Both the position numbers and the translations under genes were made by a program. A stretch of 64,000 bases of DNA. Origin: Gari tellinella. Taxonomy: Eukaryota > Mollusca > Bivalvia > Cardiida > Psammobiidae. Positions 11,079 through 22,913 of the stretch are shown here, piece by piece. The notes below the pieces were generated by a model. It was given only the letters and a program-made list of their open reading frames with translations, searched no databases and was not told where the DNA came from. The stretch covers positions 37,429,501 to 37,493,500 of the forward strand of contig OV277859.1 of NCBI GenBank assembly GCA_922989275.2, given 5' to 3'. The first letter of the stretch is position 1, and the number at the start of each line of letters is the position of its first letter.

Positions 11079-11297
11079 ATTTACACGTGTATGTTCTACA
11101 TAACTAGCAGAGCCATGCAGCGCAGAAATTTGAGATGTGAAAAAAGAAATGTTACATTATTAGATGATTGATTGTAAAATGTTGTATTGATCATTCTAGT
11201 GAACGCTAAATCAATAGCCTAACAGAGTGCGGATTTATGGTCGAGAGAGAACACGATTAAGAACGGAAATTTGTTTTGCAAGAGAAATATATATATA

Positions 11298-12167
11298 ATG
11301 TCGAGAATAATAAGGTGTTTAGGTAATACAACATTGAACAGTTCAAAAGACGGAGCAATGACAATTTATTTATCAAAGTGTAATAATACGACACATATTG
11401 GAAGTATGACATCAAAGTCCCATTACGATTCGGCAGGTGCTCTGAGATTTACAGTAACTGTTGTGATGGTGTATGGAATCGCCGTAGTTGGAGTTTTTGC
11501 GTTAGGGTTACTTAAAAGAAAGAAACGTAATAAAGAAAACGATGATAAGCAGGCTATGATGTTCATAAAAGACTATGAGAATGTTCGCCGTACCTTTGAA
11601 CAGAAGTCGCGGGTAGGCGCCGTGTCCTCTCTATTACATCACATCCATCACCAACCAGGTGAAACACAGACTGTAAGACGTGAAAATCTGCTGACTAACC
11701 TGGCATTCTTAGCGCTTCCATTGTCTAAAATCACAGAGGAAAATGAATCAGAAGACGGCGACACGGAAGACGCTACGAGCAATCTACCGAGCAGTGTTGT
11801 TATAGAAGAAGAACCTGACCAGTTGTGTATATTTTGTAACAATCCTATAGGAAAAGACAACCAAGTTGGCCCGTTATGTGATAACTGCGTAAATAAATAC
11901 AAAAACTCAGACGAAATTGAAGAAGAAGTTGATTGTTTTTCATACGGACAGTCAATGGAAAGCGACGGTTTTATTTGCAGCTCGGATACGGAAGAGACGT
12001 CAATATTAATTGAGGAAAATTTAATTTCCGAGAACGGAGATGATATTTGTGACGTTCAAAACGAAATTGAAGCTTTATACAACGAAGAAGATGAAACTTC
12101 GTCTAAAAGACGAGAACGAGCACCCATGATTGGTCAGATACAAAAGTCAACGGCTTTACAAAATTAG
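11298..12167 (+). CDS. Single-pass membrane protein, KCNE4-like potassium-channel auxiliary subunit candidate
   Basis: An intronless 289-codon gene. The extracellular N-terminus (1-50) has several N-glycosylation sequons (N10, N14, N29, N30); one hydrophobic segment spans about 51-72 (VMVYGIAVVGVFALG), followed at once by a basic stop-transfer run KRKKR (73-77) and FIKDYENV (89-96). This order matches the KCNE/MinK family, and VMVYGI...G...LG...K.K.R followed by a K-D-E patch most resembles KCNE4, which also has a long acidic cytoplasmic tail. The tail adds a possible zinc-binding CIFC (177-180)...CDNC (194-197) pair that I do not know from KCNE proteins. The frame extends upstream without an ATG, so 11298 is the first Met. 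KCNE proteins tune Kv channels at the plasma membrane; that role is inferred. A TTAA-type MITE begins 3 bp after the stop codon. Confidence 0.6.
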   Translation: MSRIIRCLGNTTLNSSKDGAMTIYLSKCNNTTHIGSMTSKSHYDSAGALRFTVTVVMVYGIAVVGVFALGLLKRKKRNKENDDKQAMMFIKDYENVRRTFEQKSRVGAVSSLLHHIHHQPGETQTVRRENLLTNLAFLALPLSKITEENESEDGDTEDATSNLPSSVVIEEEPDQLCIFCNNPIGKDNQVGPLCDNCVNKYKNSDEIEEEVDCFSYGQSMESDGFICSSDTEETSILIEENLISENGDDICDVQNEIEALYNEEDETSSKRRERAPMIGQIQKSTALQN

Positions 12168-12169
12168 CA

Positions 12170-12381
12170 TTAACCCTTTTACTCTCAATGACGCATTAAT
12201 CGTGATTGCGAACAATTTTAGTCCTGATCAGAGGCCGCGTAACGCGGTGTCTAATCAGGACCCAAACTTTTTGACACTCTTATCGATATTTATCAAGTCA
12301 TACAACCTTAAATCTACCTTTGAAACGTGTCTTGCAGACAGCAATACTGACACAGACGACAATAAAGCTGTGAAAGGTTAA
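12170..12381. mobile_element. TTAA-flanked MITE directly after the KCNE4-like stop codon
   Basis: Left TTAACCCTTTTACTCTCAAT, right GCTGTGAAAGGTTAA, with the central imperfect palindrome TCCTGATCAGAGGCCGCG...CGCGGTGTCTAATCAGGA (12222-12261). It starts 3 bp after the stop at 12167, so the transcript's 3' end probably falls in or beyond it. Confidence 0.65.
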
Positions 12382-14805
12382 AAATCTCCCGAATAATGTT
12401 ATGATGAAATGGTTAATTAAGTCAGTGTCTGATCAGATTCCAAACTGTTTAATACAAGTACAACATGTAGTATCCAGGCATCTTTTAAAGTTAATATTAA
12501 CCGCATTCGCTGCCTCAACCCGGGTACAATATGGCTATACGCAAACAGTTTGGACCTGATCAGACGTAGCGTAATTGTTTGACACTCAATATTTCTTAAG
12601 TCAAAATACATTAAATTAAATTTGAGATATATATACATGTATATATACGTACATGTAAATACAGACGATACATGTTAAAAAATATGTTGATGACGTCCTG
12701 ACAGAAAGGGAATTTCAAGAACACACTGGGCAGTATGACTGCTGGAATCCTCGTAGATCTACGTGTAGGCTAGTGTTTAATCACTAATGTCATTTGGAAA
12801 ATATAATTGAAATATCAGTCAAACTCGTGTTAACCCTTTACCTGATAGCCTATTTCTAGTTTTGAAGACATGTGACCACTTAAAGCAGGTTGAAAGTAAA
12901 GCAGAATGTGCCTGAAGGCACATTCTGCTTTACTTTCAGCCTGCTTTAAGCTAAAATCCGCTAGGCTATATAAAATGTTTGTAATGGTAATTGTTCATGA
13001 GGGTATAAACTGGAACTATTTTCTTCAGCGGAGGAATAAATTAAATACGCTAAAAGTCGCTTCTATAAGGGAAAGGGTTATGCGGCCATTCCATGAAGAA
13101 GAATGGATCTACATGTATCTAAAACTACACGTGGTTGCCTAATGCAAGTTAAGTCTGAGATAACTCACATTAGAACATTATTTGGAAGCAATAGCAGAAA
13201 CACCAACATTGATATTGTTTGCAGACGAAAATCACCTATATGTAACTAAATTTAGGATTGGTTTTTAATCCGAATTTCAAACATTGTGGAATCAGATCAG
13301 ACACGCCGAGTAACTTGGCGTTTGATCAGGATTCAAAATGGTTACAAGGGGCACCCGTTCTTTGGAGTTCAAACGCGTTTTAAATTTAAATAATAGCGTC
13401 AACTCCATGTAGATTCTATATAATTCCGTGAAGCGCACGAGTCTTGGGGCAGCTTCTAGGCGGATAGCATCTGGTGATGGAAACTGGCATCTATTATTTA
13501 GGTGTTTACAAGAACCATGCACCTAATTCTTGAATCAATATAGACTGATATATGATTTGCCACGCTCTGTTGTTTGTCATGCTTGTTGGAGACTTTTCTA
13601 ATTACAGTAAAACCTCTCTATTACGACCACTTAATCGAGGGCTAATTTATTGCTTAAAAGACAGGTGACTACTTAAAACAAGGTGACAGTGAAACTGTTT
13701 CACTGTCACCTTATTTAAAGTAGTCACTTGTCGTTAACACCTAATAATTAACACAATTAAGATGTCGTAATAGAGAGGTTTTGCTGTGTACAAATGGTGG
13801 AGGGGGTTCGTTCATGTCTAAACGAAACTTTTTTTTAAATGCGATGTAATAAAATATAGCAAAATGACGGTTTGAACTTATTTGTTTCTTCAAATTAGAA
13901 TGCCAAACTGTTTAAAGAGTTGATCAGAGGCTTAGTTATACGGAGTGTAATCTAGCACAAAACATTTTCAATGAAGTCCAGCTATTAGAGGACCTTTATA
14001 TTCACGTTGTTCTACATTAATTCATTCATCCCGGACATTTGTATCGGAAATTTCCAATTTCAAATTAAGCATAGACTATTTCTGACTATTTAAAGGTTGT
14101 TTTTACAGTAAATGGCAAGGAGTCTTCTTATCTGGGTCTACACTGTTTGCATAGGACAAATGTATACTGTTTATTTGTACACTGTTTGTAAATGACGAGT
14201 ATACTCGTCGCTAGAGTTCAATGAGTTTACTCGTAAAACTTCAAGTGAGCATGTCTAGTTTCCTATCAATTCCCATCCATCAATATATTGCAAAATGGCA
14301 AATAGTGTAGACCCTGATCATAGGGCTAACGGAGGTTCCCTCTGATCTGGGTCTAAACTATTTGCATAGGATAAGTGTACTCTTCATAGATACACTGTTT
14401 ATAGACAATCGAATACCAGTGACGAGTATACACATAATATACAAACAGTGTAGTGACGAGGAGTACAATTGTCCTATCCTAACAATGCAGTCCCAGATGA
14501 GACATCTCTTAAAGGCGACCTCTGATAAGAGTCTGCACTGTTCGCCATTTTGTAAACTATGGCTTAAAACGCAATAAATATATAAAATAGAGTTAATTGA
14601 TAACTGGAAGTGTCCATTTGATATCCCACGGGTCAACGAGTATTCAATATTCAATAAACCTTTTTACGCATGCTTGAAACATGTTTATTTCATTTAGCCT
14701 GGTGACGCATTTAGTCGTCCACAAACAAATAACATGATAAATAATATATGTATGTAGGATTTTTACACTGTTTGTCAGTTTTCAAAAATTGTTTCAAACA
14801 AGAGG
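12382..14805. other. Gene-free stretch with palindromic repeats
   Basis: No gene recognised. A TTAA-type element runs from about 12830 to 13080 with a 72 bp hairpin at 12879-12950 (TTTACTTTCAGCCTGCTTTA and its complement). Another GATCAGACACGCC palindrome lies at 13288-13333. From 14150 to 14570 the phrase TGATCTGGGTCTAAAC/CTGTTTGC recurs, a motif also scattered at 55.7-58.6 kb. Confidence 0.5.
13604..13787. mobile_element. Self-complementary MITE (ACAGTAAAACCTCTCTATTA ends)
   Basis: ACAGTAAAACCTCTCTATTA at the left is mirrored by TAATAGAGAGGTTTTGCTGT at the right; the centre pairs GGTGACAGTGAAACTG with CAGTTTCACTGTCACC. The whole 184 bp folds into one hairpin. A relative lies at about 4674-4889. 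Confidence 0.7.
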
Positions 14806-17800
14806 ACAATTAGCCCTATATTGCTCACCTAAGTAAAAGTGATACTAGTATATGGCCAATGGGATATGTTAATTTGTTTATCTCTCTCTAACGGAGTGAC
14901 TAACTACTGAAACCAGAATACATAATATTATATTATATATTTCTACCAGACAAGCAGCTGGTCTATGACAAAATGTACAGACTCCATTGGAAGTGACCAC
15001 TATGTTTTAATGTTTGCTAAATAATTAAATAAATGTAGTGCTGTTTATGCCATTTTTAACATCAGGGGCATACATCTTGATAGGGACTGCAAATGATGCT
15101 AAATGCAATATATTTATGTTACAGTCCGTGTGGTTCTTGAGAAGTAGTTTGAATATGTTCACTATATAACTCTATATAATTTGTGACTCCCGGGCGGGGC
15201 CATTTTACCCCTGGGCCTGGTTTTAACAAACTTGATAGAGGACCTGTAGATGATAATATGTGCCAAAAATCTAAGCTTTGTGGACTATTGTTTCAGACAA
15301 AATAATTTTGAAGTGGACCCTACGATTTTTCCTACTGACCCAATTTATATTTTATGTAATCCATATAACTACAATGCCTAGAATTCGCCAAGGTGATCAT
15401 TCTGAACAAGTGTTATGATTTTGCTACATGTACATGTACTAACAATATAGCCCCTAAAGGGTTTAGAAACTTTTTAGAATTTTTTGACCTACTGACCTAC
15501 TTTTGAGCCTAATGTAACCCATATCATACACTCCTACATTACCTAGATTTTGTCAAGATGCTCTTTCTAAGCAAGCTTCAAGAACATTGCGCTAAACGTT
15601 TTTGTTTGTTTGTTTGTTAAAACCGTTTCTGCTATTTATGGGCTAATTGGACGCCCTTAAGAGAGGGGAGCTGATATAGAAAACGAGGACGCGATGCACT
15701 ACTCTTATTATCGACAGAGTTCTCTGGTTCTTTGAGATGGCCAGTTAAAGGCACTGATACATCGAACCTCGGTTTTTATATAAAGTTTCATCTAAAGAAC
15801 TTGGTCCGGCGGGGGACCAGTCGAGTGGTCAAAAGCTTTCCCTGCGATTTGGCCTACTGACCTACTTTATGACCCGACATGACCTATACTCGCGTATAAC
15901 CTAAATTTAAACAAGGACATGACACTGACGAATAACCAAAAATGCAATTTCTATGGCTCTTGACTTTTCATTCGATAATTACCGAACACGAAATATGACC
16001 ACGCCCTCTGGTGGCAATGTTTTTGAACGACCAGCATTATTTGAATACAGTTTAAAGTCTATTAATTTAGAAATTTTTTGGTGAATATTAAATTGAAATC
16101 GGACCAGTGGTTTCGGAGAAGATTTTTCTAGATATAGTGTATGGTTGTCACGACAACATGGACCATAAGTTCCATCAACTTTCTTTAAGCATCTTTTGAA
16201 GCTCAAGCAAACATCTGTTTGGGTTCCACTGGGGCTAATAGTTTCAGAGAAGAAGTTTCTGCAATTGTTGACGGATAGACGGGCGAACAACTTAAATGGG
16301 GCAAAGGTCCACGTTTTAATGGGCCATATTCAAAGGGACAACAGCGGCATTTGGTCTATTTTAGGAGTTGTTTTGACAGCCTTTATCCCCCTCCCACAAT
16401 CATTTTTGTGTTAGAATATAAAGGGTTTATGTCCACTCGATTTTTACACATTGCTTCAATTTAATAGCACTATTAGACCACTGTGGTACGATGATAAGTT
16501 GGTAACCCATTCTCGTGAAAAGTTTAGAATGTTTCGTAGTGCCACACACTTTTTGTCTTTCAGATGGCGCGTTACGCAGCGTCTAACCTGGATTTGGAAA
16601 TGTAAGTGTGTCGAATATAACATATTCATCCATAGCGATGACTTTACTCATAATGTACAAACAGTTTATCTGAGAATAGTACATTTGTTTTATGCAAACA
16701 GTAAATACCCTGATTACAGGTCTCCCTCTGATCAAGATCTGCGCTGTTTGTTATTTTGCAACACATTATAATAAATACCACTGAATAGTCAAACATGAAC
16801 TAGACTTAGTTCAAGATCTGGAATTTTCCATTTGAAGTATCAGGGGTGAAATTGTTAAGCAGTATAAGGAATTGATTAATAGAGTTCATGCTATCAGCTC
16901 CACGAATCGACAAATGACTTCAGGTTATAAAATAATTCATGAAATGACAACACAAATGTTCTGTTTGACATTAGTAAATTGGCGAAAAATGTGTTCATGC
17001 GTTACGGATTGTTTGAAATATTAATATATGTATAATCGAAAGCCGTATAGCTTTGTTAATATTTTCCCTCCCTGACTCGGCATCCGCTTGTTATTTTAGT
17101 GGTGTTTAACCATTTCATTGTCTTTATGACGATATAATTTGCAACCCGTCTAACACAGTTTAGGCCATATCGTCGACCTGCTTAAATTGTTCGTTTTTAT
17201 TCCTGAAAATTTGGAAATTTATGGGGTTTTCTCTAATAAAGAAACATCAATTTAATACGGATGTTAAACAGTCTAGATCCTGATCAGACACAGCGTTACG
17301 CAAATGTCGGAGTTCTCGGGCTTGGTAGTAAATGGGTTAATGGAATGTTTTATTATCTAATGTCTATTCGACGACTAACCAATTTGTGTCTAGTGTCCCG
17401 TCAATTGGACATTAGCAAACAGTGTAGACTCTGATCAGACGCCGCATAATGCGGCGTCTGATCAGAGTCTACACTGTTGCAATTTGGCACTTCTGATGAT
17501 GTCTACAGTGAGAGACGAAACCGTCAATGTGTTTTGAAGAAAATGATACTTAAAATATTCAAACTACTTCTCGAAAACCACACAGGCTAGAACTTAAACA
17601 TATTGCATTTAGCATCATTTACAAGATGTATGTCCCTGAGGTCAAAAATGCCCTAAAAGCACTACATTTATTTGATTATTTAGCAAATATTTAGGATCAT
17701 TGTGGTCACTGCCAAGTGCCAATGGAGTCTGTACATTTTGTCATAGACCAGCTGCTAGTCTGATAGAAATATGTTTGTATTCTGGTGTTTAAAGTAGTTA

Positions 17801-18860
17801 GTCACTCAGTTAGAGTTTGCAATCGGACTACCCTTGATGTGTTGAAAGTGCCATAGCTAATAGTTTACACTCTAGCAACTAGTTTTCAATGAAATTTGAT
17901 CATACTTGCACACAATGTATACACGTTTTTGAAGGAGTGCAGTTATTGTTGAAATCTGATAATTGTGGCAAGAGTAATCTGCCTTCCATGTACAATGCAC
18001 CTAGAAATGCTAGAAAATGATATTTCATACTTGTTTACGCTTTAGTGTCTACAAATTTCAAATAGTTTTGATAAACCTACTTTGTAAAACTATGTATTGC
18101 TATACGGTCAACACGAAATTAAATCATGGTTTAAATCGGTTGAATGAATTAAGAGTGATCTTCCCTTGATATGTTGAAAATGGCCATATTTATCAGTTTT
18201 TACGCTAGCAACAACAGTTGTCATTGAATTTTGATTATGCCGTACTTGCGCATAATGTTTACAAGTTTTTTGATGCAGTGCAATAATTGTTGAAATTAAA
18301 TCATTGTGTCAAGAGTTATATGCCCTTGATAAAATTTGGATATGCTAGAAAAGGCTTTATTTGAGTACTGTTTACGCTCTAGTGTCTACAATTTTGAAAG
18401 GATTTTGTAATTTTTTGTAAAACTATATATGGCTGTAAGTTCTCCAATAAGTTTGATTATGATTGAAATCGGTCTGATAAGTCAAGAATTATATGCCCTT
18501 GATGGCTGAAAAGGACACTCATGTTTTAAAGTTTTCAAACTCTAGCAACTACAATTTTAAGCGGATTGTAATTATACTTGCATGCAAGGTATATAAGTAT
18601 ACATTCTTAAAGAAATGCAGTTATTGTTTAAATCAAATCATAGTGTCATGAGTTATCTGTCCCTCATGTACTAGGATATACTTGTACTAGAATATATAAT
18701 ATTCCCATATTGTTTACACGCACGGTAGTGTCTACACATTTTAATGGATTTAGATTAAGCTTGTTTTGATTATGGGTGAAACTCAAAAGTAAAACCATCA
18801 GGTTCTATTACAACAGGTGAGCGATTTCAGGGATTTCAATTACCTCTTGTTTAGCTCACC
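14806..18860. repeat. Composite bivalve repeat with inverted ends
   Basis: Opens CAAGAGGACAATTAGCCC and closes near TGTTTAGCTCACCTGAGC, the signature words of the hairpin-ended family at 30.6, 52.1, 60.8 and 62.2 kb. Inside, 14885-15150 is repeated inverted at 17555-17830 (shared TGACAAAATGTACAGACTCC). A TTAA-type MITE is at 17106-17340. From 17840 to 18780 a unit of about 200 bp (TGCCCTTGAT, CTAGCAACTA words) recurs several times. No coding exon found. Confidence 0.55.
17421..17475. repeat. Perfect 55 bp palindrome
   Basis: AGTGTAGACTCTGATCAGAC at the start is the exact complement of GTCTGATCAGAGTCTACACT at the end; arms are 27 bp around a single central A. This is the cleanest copy of the GATCAGACGCCG hairpin family in the window. 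Confidence 0.85.
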
Positions 18861-18929
18861 TGAGCACATAGTGCTCGATGAACTATTGTGATAGTGATGT
18901 GTCCGTTGTCAATGTGTGTTGTGCTTCTA

Positions 18930-20455
18930 GTCACAAAAGCTTATAAACACTATAGTAGCCATAATTTTAGCACACTCTTTATCAAACTTATTTAGATTAT
19001 ATAATTTACAACAGCAGATGTTAAGTGCTTGTGTGGCGGCTGTAAAAAGTCGCCCCGTACTTCATTCTCAGTGTTGTTATACTTTCTGGTCCTTTGGAAT
19101 CATTGATTTCAGCGCATTTACAGTTGAAAGTTGAATTCCGCTTAAGCTGGTGCTAGGGGGCGTGAGCACTGTTGCATATTTAAGTATTGCTCATGAACAG
19201 ACTCAATTAAACCGAGTCTGCAATTTTCAGTATTTGCTTTGTTTTCTGTGCTTTCAAAGGATCTCCCCTTATTTAGATTTTGTAAGAATGACCATCTTGG
19301 CAAAATCTGGGTAAAGTTTGAACATTGATCATGTATTGTTAACAAATAGGACCTAGACAAAATCTAGGTCAAGTTCGAATATGTCAATATAGGTTATGCG
19401 GTGTCAAAAAAGTAGGTTACTAGCTTTAATCTTAGAAAAAGCTTGTGAACACTCTAGTAGCCATAATGTTAGCCAATGTTTATCAAACTTGATAAGAATG
19501 TCCACGTTGAAAAAATCTAGGTCATATGGGATCAAAACGTATGTCATAAGGTCAACTCTTAGAAAAGCTTGTGAACAGTCTAGTAGACACTTTTTAGTCA
19601 AACTTATGCAGAATTACCATCTTGACAAAAATCTAGGTCAAGATTGAATATGGGTCATGTAGGGACAAAAAGGAGGTCACTGGGTCAAATCTTAGGAAAA
19701 AGCTTGTGAACACAATTGTAACCACAATTTTAGCCAAATCTTTATTAAACTTTCTCAGAATGGCCATCTTGTCAAAATCTAGGTCAAGTTAAAACATGTT
19801 TTTTTAATCAAAATGTAGGTCAATAGACCAAATCTTAGACAATGTTGGCCCAATAATGATCAAACTTGCTCAGAATAATCACCTCGAAAAAACATTGGCC
19901 CAGTTTGAATATGGGTCTAATGGGATCAAAAGGTAGGCAATCAGGTCAAATCTTAGAGAGAAAAAAAGCTTTTGGACAGTCTGGAAGCCACACTTGCAAT
20001 ATTCATCAGACTTACTTACACTGATCACCTGGCCCAGTGTTCACTAAAAATCTTAAGACTTGGGACCTGGACAAAATCTATGCCCAGTTTGAATATGGAA
20101 CACAGTGGGTCAAAAAGTAGATCACTAGGTCAAATCTTTATTAACACTTGTAAATGCTCTAGAGATCACAATTATAGCACAACCTTCACTAAACTTGCTC
20201 AGAAAGATCAAATTGACAGAATCAATGACATTTTTAAATGTGTTTCACATTTTGTCAAAAATTATGTCACTAGTCTAGATCAAAACTTAAATAAAGCTAT
20301 AGCATATGTACTTTCTAGAGGCTAGATTTGTGGTTCAATCTTCATCAAACTTGGTCAGTTTGATCACTTGACAAAATATAAACTGAATTTGCAAATGGGT
20401 CATATGGGTTCAAAAGTAGGTCACTAGGTCAAATAAGACAAAGCGGTTTCAACTG
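18930..20455. repeat. Tandem array of about 140 bp units
   Basis: Successive diverged units carry the order AGAAAAAGCTTGTGAACA, TAGTAGCCATAATTTTAG, AATCTAGGTCAAGTT, AGGTCACTAGGTCAAAT. Copies start near 18940, 19430, 19560, 19690, 19960, 20140 and 20290. Noncoding. Confidence 0.6.
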
Positions 20456-20892
20456 TTGGATGGATCAAGCCGATTCACAAATTTTATAGAACTATATGCT
20501 AAACTATTTCTGAATTATTTGGTTTATGATAACTTCCCAACAAATAAGGAGGTATTTGTCTCCAATCAAAGGTTATTGGCCTACTATCACAATAAAAATT
20601 ATGTTATTGATCTACAATCTCAAAAAGTTATTTATCAGTCGACGATCACATATTTTCTTAAATATGTTTCACTGGGCCGATCACACCAGTATACCTATAA
20701 GCCAAAAATAGTTTTGTTTTAGTGATTGTCGACCTATAAGGAATATTTCCTATTCCCGATCAACCATTATCGGGTAAGGGTAATGTTTTCATAGAACTGA
20801 CTTTGTTTTTTATTGATAAGAAAAACGGACACTCGTCACAGTTTATACGTAAACATGTCTTATAGGTCAACCATTATTTAGAGGGGCTTAAA
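20456..20892 (+). repeat. P block: sequence that always precedes the 18S fragment (copy A)
   Basis: AT-rich block sharing ACTTCCCAACAAATAA, AAGTTATTTAT, CGATCACACCAGTA, GTGATTGTCGACCTATAAGG and CGATCAACCATTATCGGGTA with blocks at 31925-32230, 35090-35362, 47986-48290 (minus) and 54867-55240 (minus). It contains internal inverted words (GTCGACGATCAC versus GTGATTGTCGAC). An 88-codon frame here is not convincing as a gene. Confidence 0.7.
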
Positions 20893-20936
20893 GTCGTAAC
20901 AAGGAATCCGTAGGTGAACCTGCGAATTGATCATTG
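20893..20936 (+). rRNA. 18S rRNA 3' end fragment (rDNA copy A)
   Basis: GTCGTAACAAGGAATCCGTA and GGTGAACCTGCG match the universal 3' terminus of 18S, with a few substitutions (canonical AAGGTTTCCGTAGG). Only about 45 nt of 18S are present; upstream is the unrelated P block. Not a functional gene. Confidence 0.9.
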
Positions 20937-21274
20937 ACGAAACGGACTGCGCGACGCACGTCGCTAAAAGCCTACTATCAATAGACACAACCCGCTTTGC
21001 TCGTCCGCTTAAACGGTTTCCCTGGAAAAGTCATCGGAAGGACGAGCGCTGCTCGGGCACGTCCTTCCCAGACCCGCTCTTCGACGGCTCTTATCGGAAC
21101 CAGAGCGATGAACCCAAGTCTTCCTCGCGGCTCGTTTCGAGGTAGATGGCGCAGGAAGACTGTTATTGCAGAGGTCCCTTTCTTCAAAGCCATTTTTCCC
21201 CACCAGTCACGTATATGTATGAAACACCTCTTAGATCTTGACGTTCTCGATGGGGGACATGAAAGTCAAAAAGA
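20937..21274 (+). rRNA. ITS1-like spacer (rDNA copy A)
   Basis: GC-rich spacer between the 18S end and 5.8S. It aligns with the ITS1 of copies B (35404-35767) and C (41510-41840), e.g. GACGGCTCTTATCGGAACCA here against GACGGCTCTTGTCGGAACCA in B. Spacer, not a mature RNA; open frames of 60-110 codons across it are shadows. Confidence 0.8.
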
Positions 21275-21430
21275 CTACTCTATGCGGTGGACCACTCGGC
21301 GTGTGCGTCGATGAAGAGCACATTCAGTAGCGTGAATTAATGTGAATTGCAAGACACATTAAACATCGACATCTTGAACGCACATTGCGGCTTCGGGTCA
21401 CTCCCGGAGCCACGCCTGTCCGAGGGTCGT
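21275..21430 (+). rRNA. 5.8S rRNA, near full length, probably nonfunctional (copy A)
   Basis: About 156 nt including GTGCGTCGATGAAGAGC, CATCGACATCTTGAACGC and GCCACGCCTGTCCGAGGGTC, all diagnostic for 5.8S. The substitution in the usually invariant GGTGGATCAC (here GGTGGACCAC) and the missing full 18S and 28S argue for a relic. Confidence 0.9.
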
Positions 21431-21690
21431 CAAACTGCCATCGTCCTAAAGACTTTTCTAAACTGGGTCGACTCCGCAGTAACCCGCCGTGCTTGTAAGG
21501 AGTCCATTGCTCGGTTCCCCGCTCGACCGCACTGTCTGCGGAAGAGGGCTTTCGACTCCCAAGAAGCCAACCACGCTTGTACTGAGTCCATCGCTCAAGT
21601 TCACCTGCTCGCCGGCACTGTCTGCGGTAGAGAATTCGGCGGTAACCCACTCCCTTTTGTCCCATGCTGAAACGGAGTCGACTGGGCTCC
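21431..21690 (+). rRNA. ITS2 (copy A), cut by a transposon
   Basis: ITS2 with helix-forming words CCGCCGTGCTTGTA, CTCGACCGCACTGTCTGCGG. It matches copy E (53459-53808, minus). The match ends at GGGCTCC where the XPG transposon begins; its continuation lies beyond the transposon, at 26365 onward. Confidence 0.8.
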
Positions 21691-22331
21691 TAGTAGAGGG
21701 GCCAGCCTATGAAAAGGGCCTTAAAATGGATTCTTTTTTAACCCATCTGGTATAAAATTTCTGATCATATTTTCGAGTAGTATAGACCATGAGGCTTTGA
21801 TTTATGGTGGATGCCGGATCCGAAAGTGGTGCAGATTGTTTTAACAAGGGCTATAACTCTTGACATCAGATTTAACAAAATTTAATGAATAATAGCATAC
21901 ACAGAATATTGTCCCCTCAAAATCTTGATAAAACATGTAGATATTTATAAAACATGCTTTATCATGATACAGAATCATTGCTGATATAACCTAAAGTGAT
22001 ATCCATTGATATAATGTGCTGTATGACTCCTTTCAAAAGCGCACAAAGCAGATAGACATGCTTTGAAATATTCATGTATTCCAGGCAAATATTATTTTAC
22101 GCAAAAAGTCTTGTATTCTTTATATAAGGTTAAAGAAATGTCACTTTATAGCCTAAGAATGAGATATCATTTGCGGATATTTAAAGACTGCCTTATGCTA
22201 CTTCATAGAAATACTGATATACCCTATAATTCTGTTTAAACGCACCCCCTTCAAATAAATTCCCGAACCCCTTATCTGCCAAAATCTAACAAGAATGCAC
22301 TGAATTTAACTAAAAAAACTTGCACTTTAGC

Positions 22332-22455
22332 CCTTTCATGTATAGCTTGTTTTCAGTTTTGAAGACCTGCAGTTGCTTAAATAATACTGAAAGTAAAGCA
22401 GAGTGCTTCTTAAGGAGCAATCTGCTTTACTTTAAGCATGCTTTATGCTTATGGG
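22332..22455. repeat. Hairpin repeat inside the transposon
   Basis: AAAGTAAAGCAGAGTGCTTC and the mirrored GCAATCTGCTTTACTTTAAG form a hairpin like that at 12879-12950, with TAGCCCTTTCATGTATAGC at the left. It appears to be a small element nested in the noncoding 3' part of the XPG transposon. Confidence 0.5.
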
Positions 22456-22913
22456 GCTTTTCATCGCCCCTGGGGGCATTGAAAGGCGGTATACAGTAAT
22501 TCATTAAACTATGTCATGAGAATAAACAGACATATTGCAACAGTGAAGATGTCGCTGCATCTTTTTTGCCTCTGTATACCTTGATCAGTCCCTGATTTGA
22601 TAGCTAAGGTGTGGTATATGCTGGTTTGATATGCAATAAGTCTGAATTTCTCATGGAATGGATAATTGTCTGTGATAATCTTTATCACTTGGTATTATCT
22701 ATCAAAACGTATTTAACTCCTGAAACCTGACAAAACGTCTTATAACAAATCATAAATAAAATCAAAACCTTCTCAATTGCTGTCGTTACAGTCACCGTTG
22801 CCAAAACACCTTCATCAACATCAACATTATCACCATCATCCTAGCACATATGTACATACTTAAGCATTACAAATAGTATTAAGAATGTAAATGAATTCAG
22901 ACGCCTATCTGTC

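Noticed and set aside
21275..21430. Functional 5.8S rRNA gene
   Set aside because: Sequence is nearly complete, but a change in the invariant start region and missing 18S and 28S make it a relic, as with copy E.
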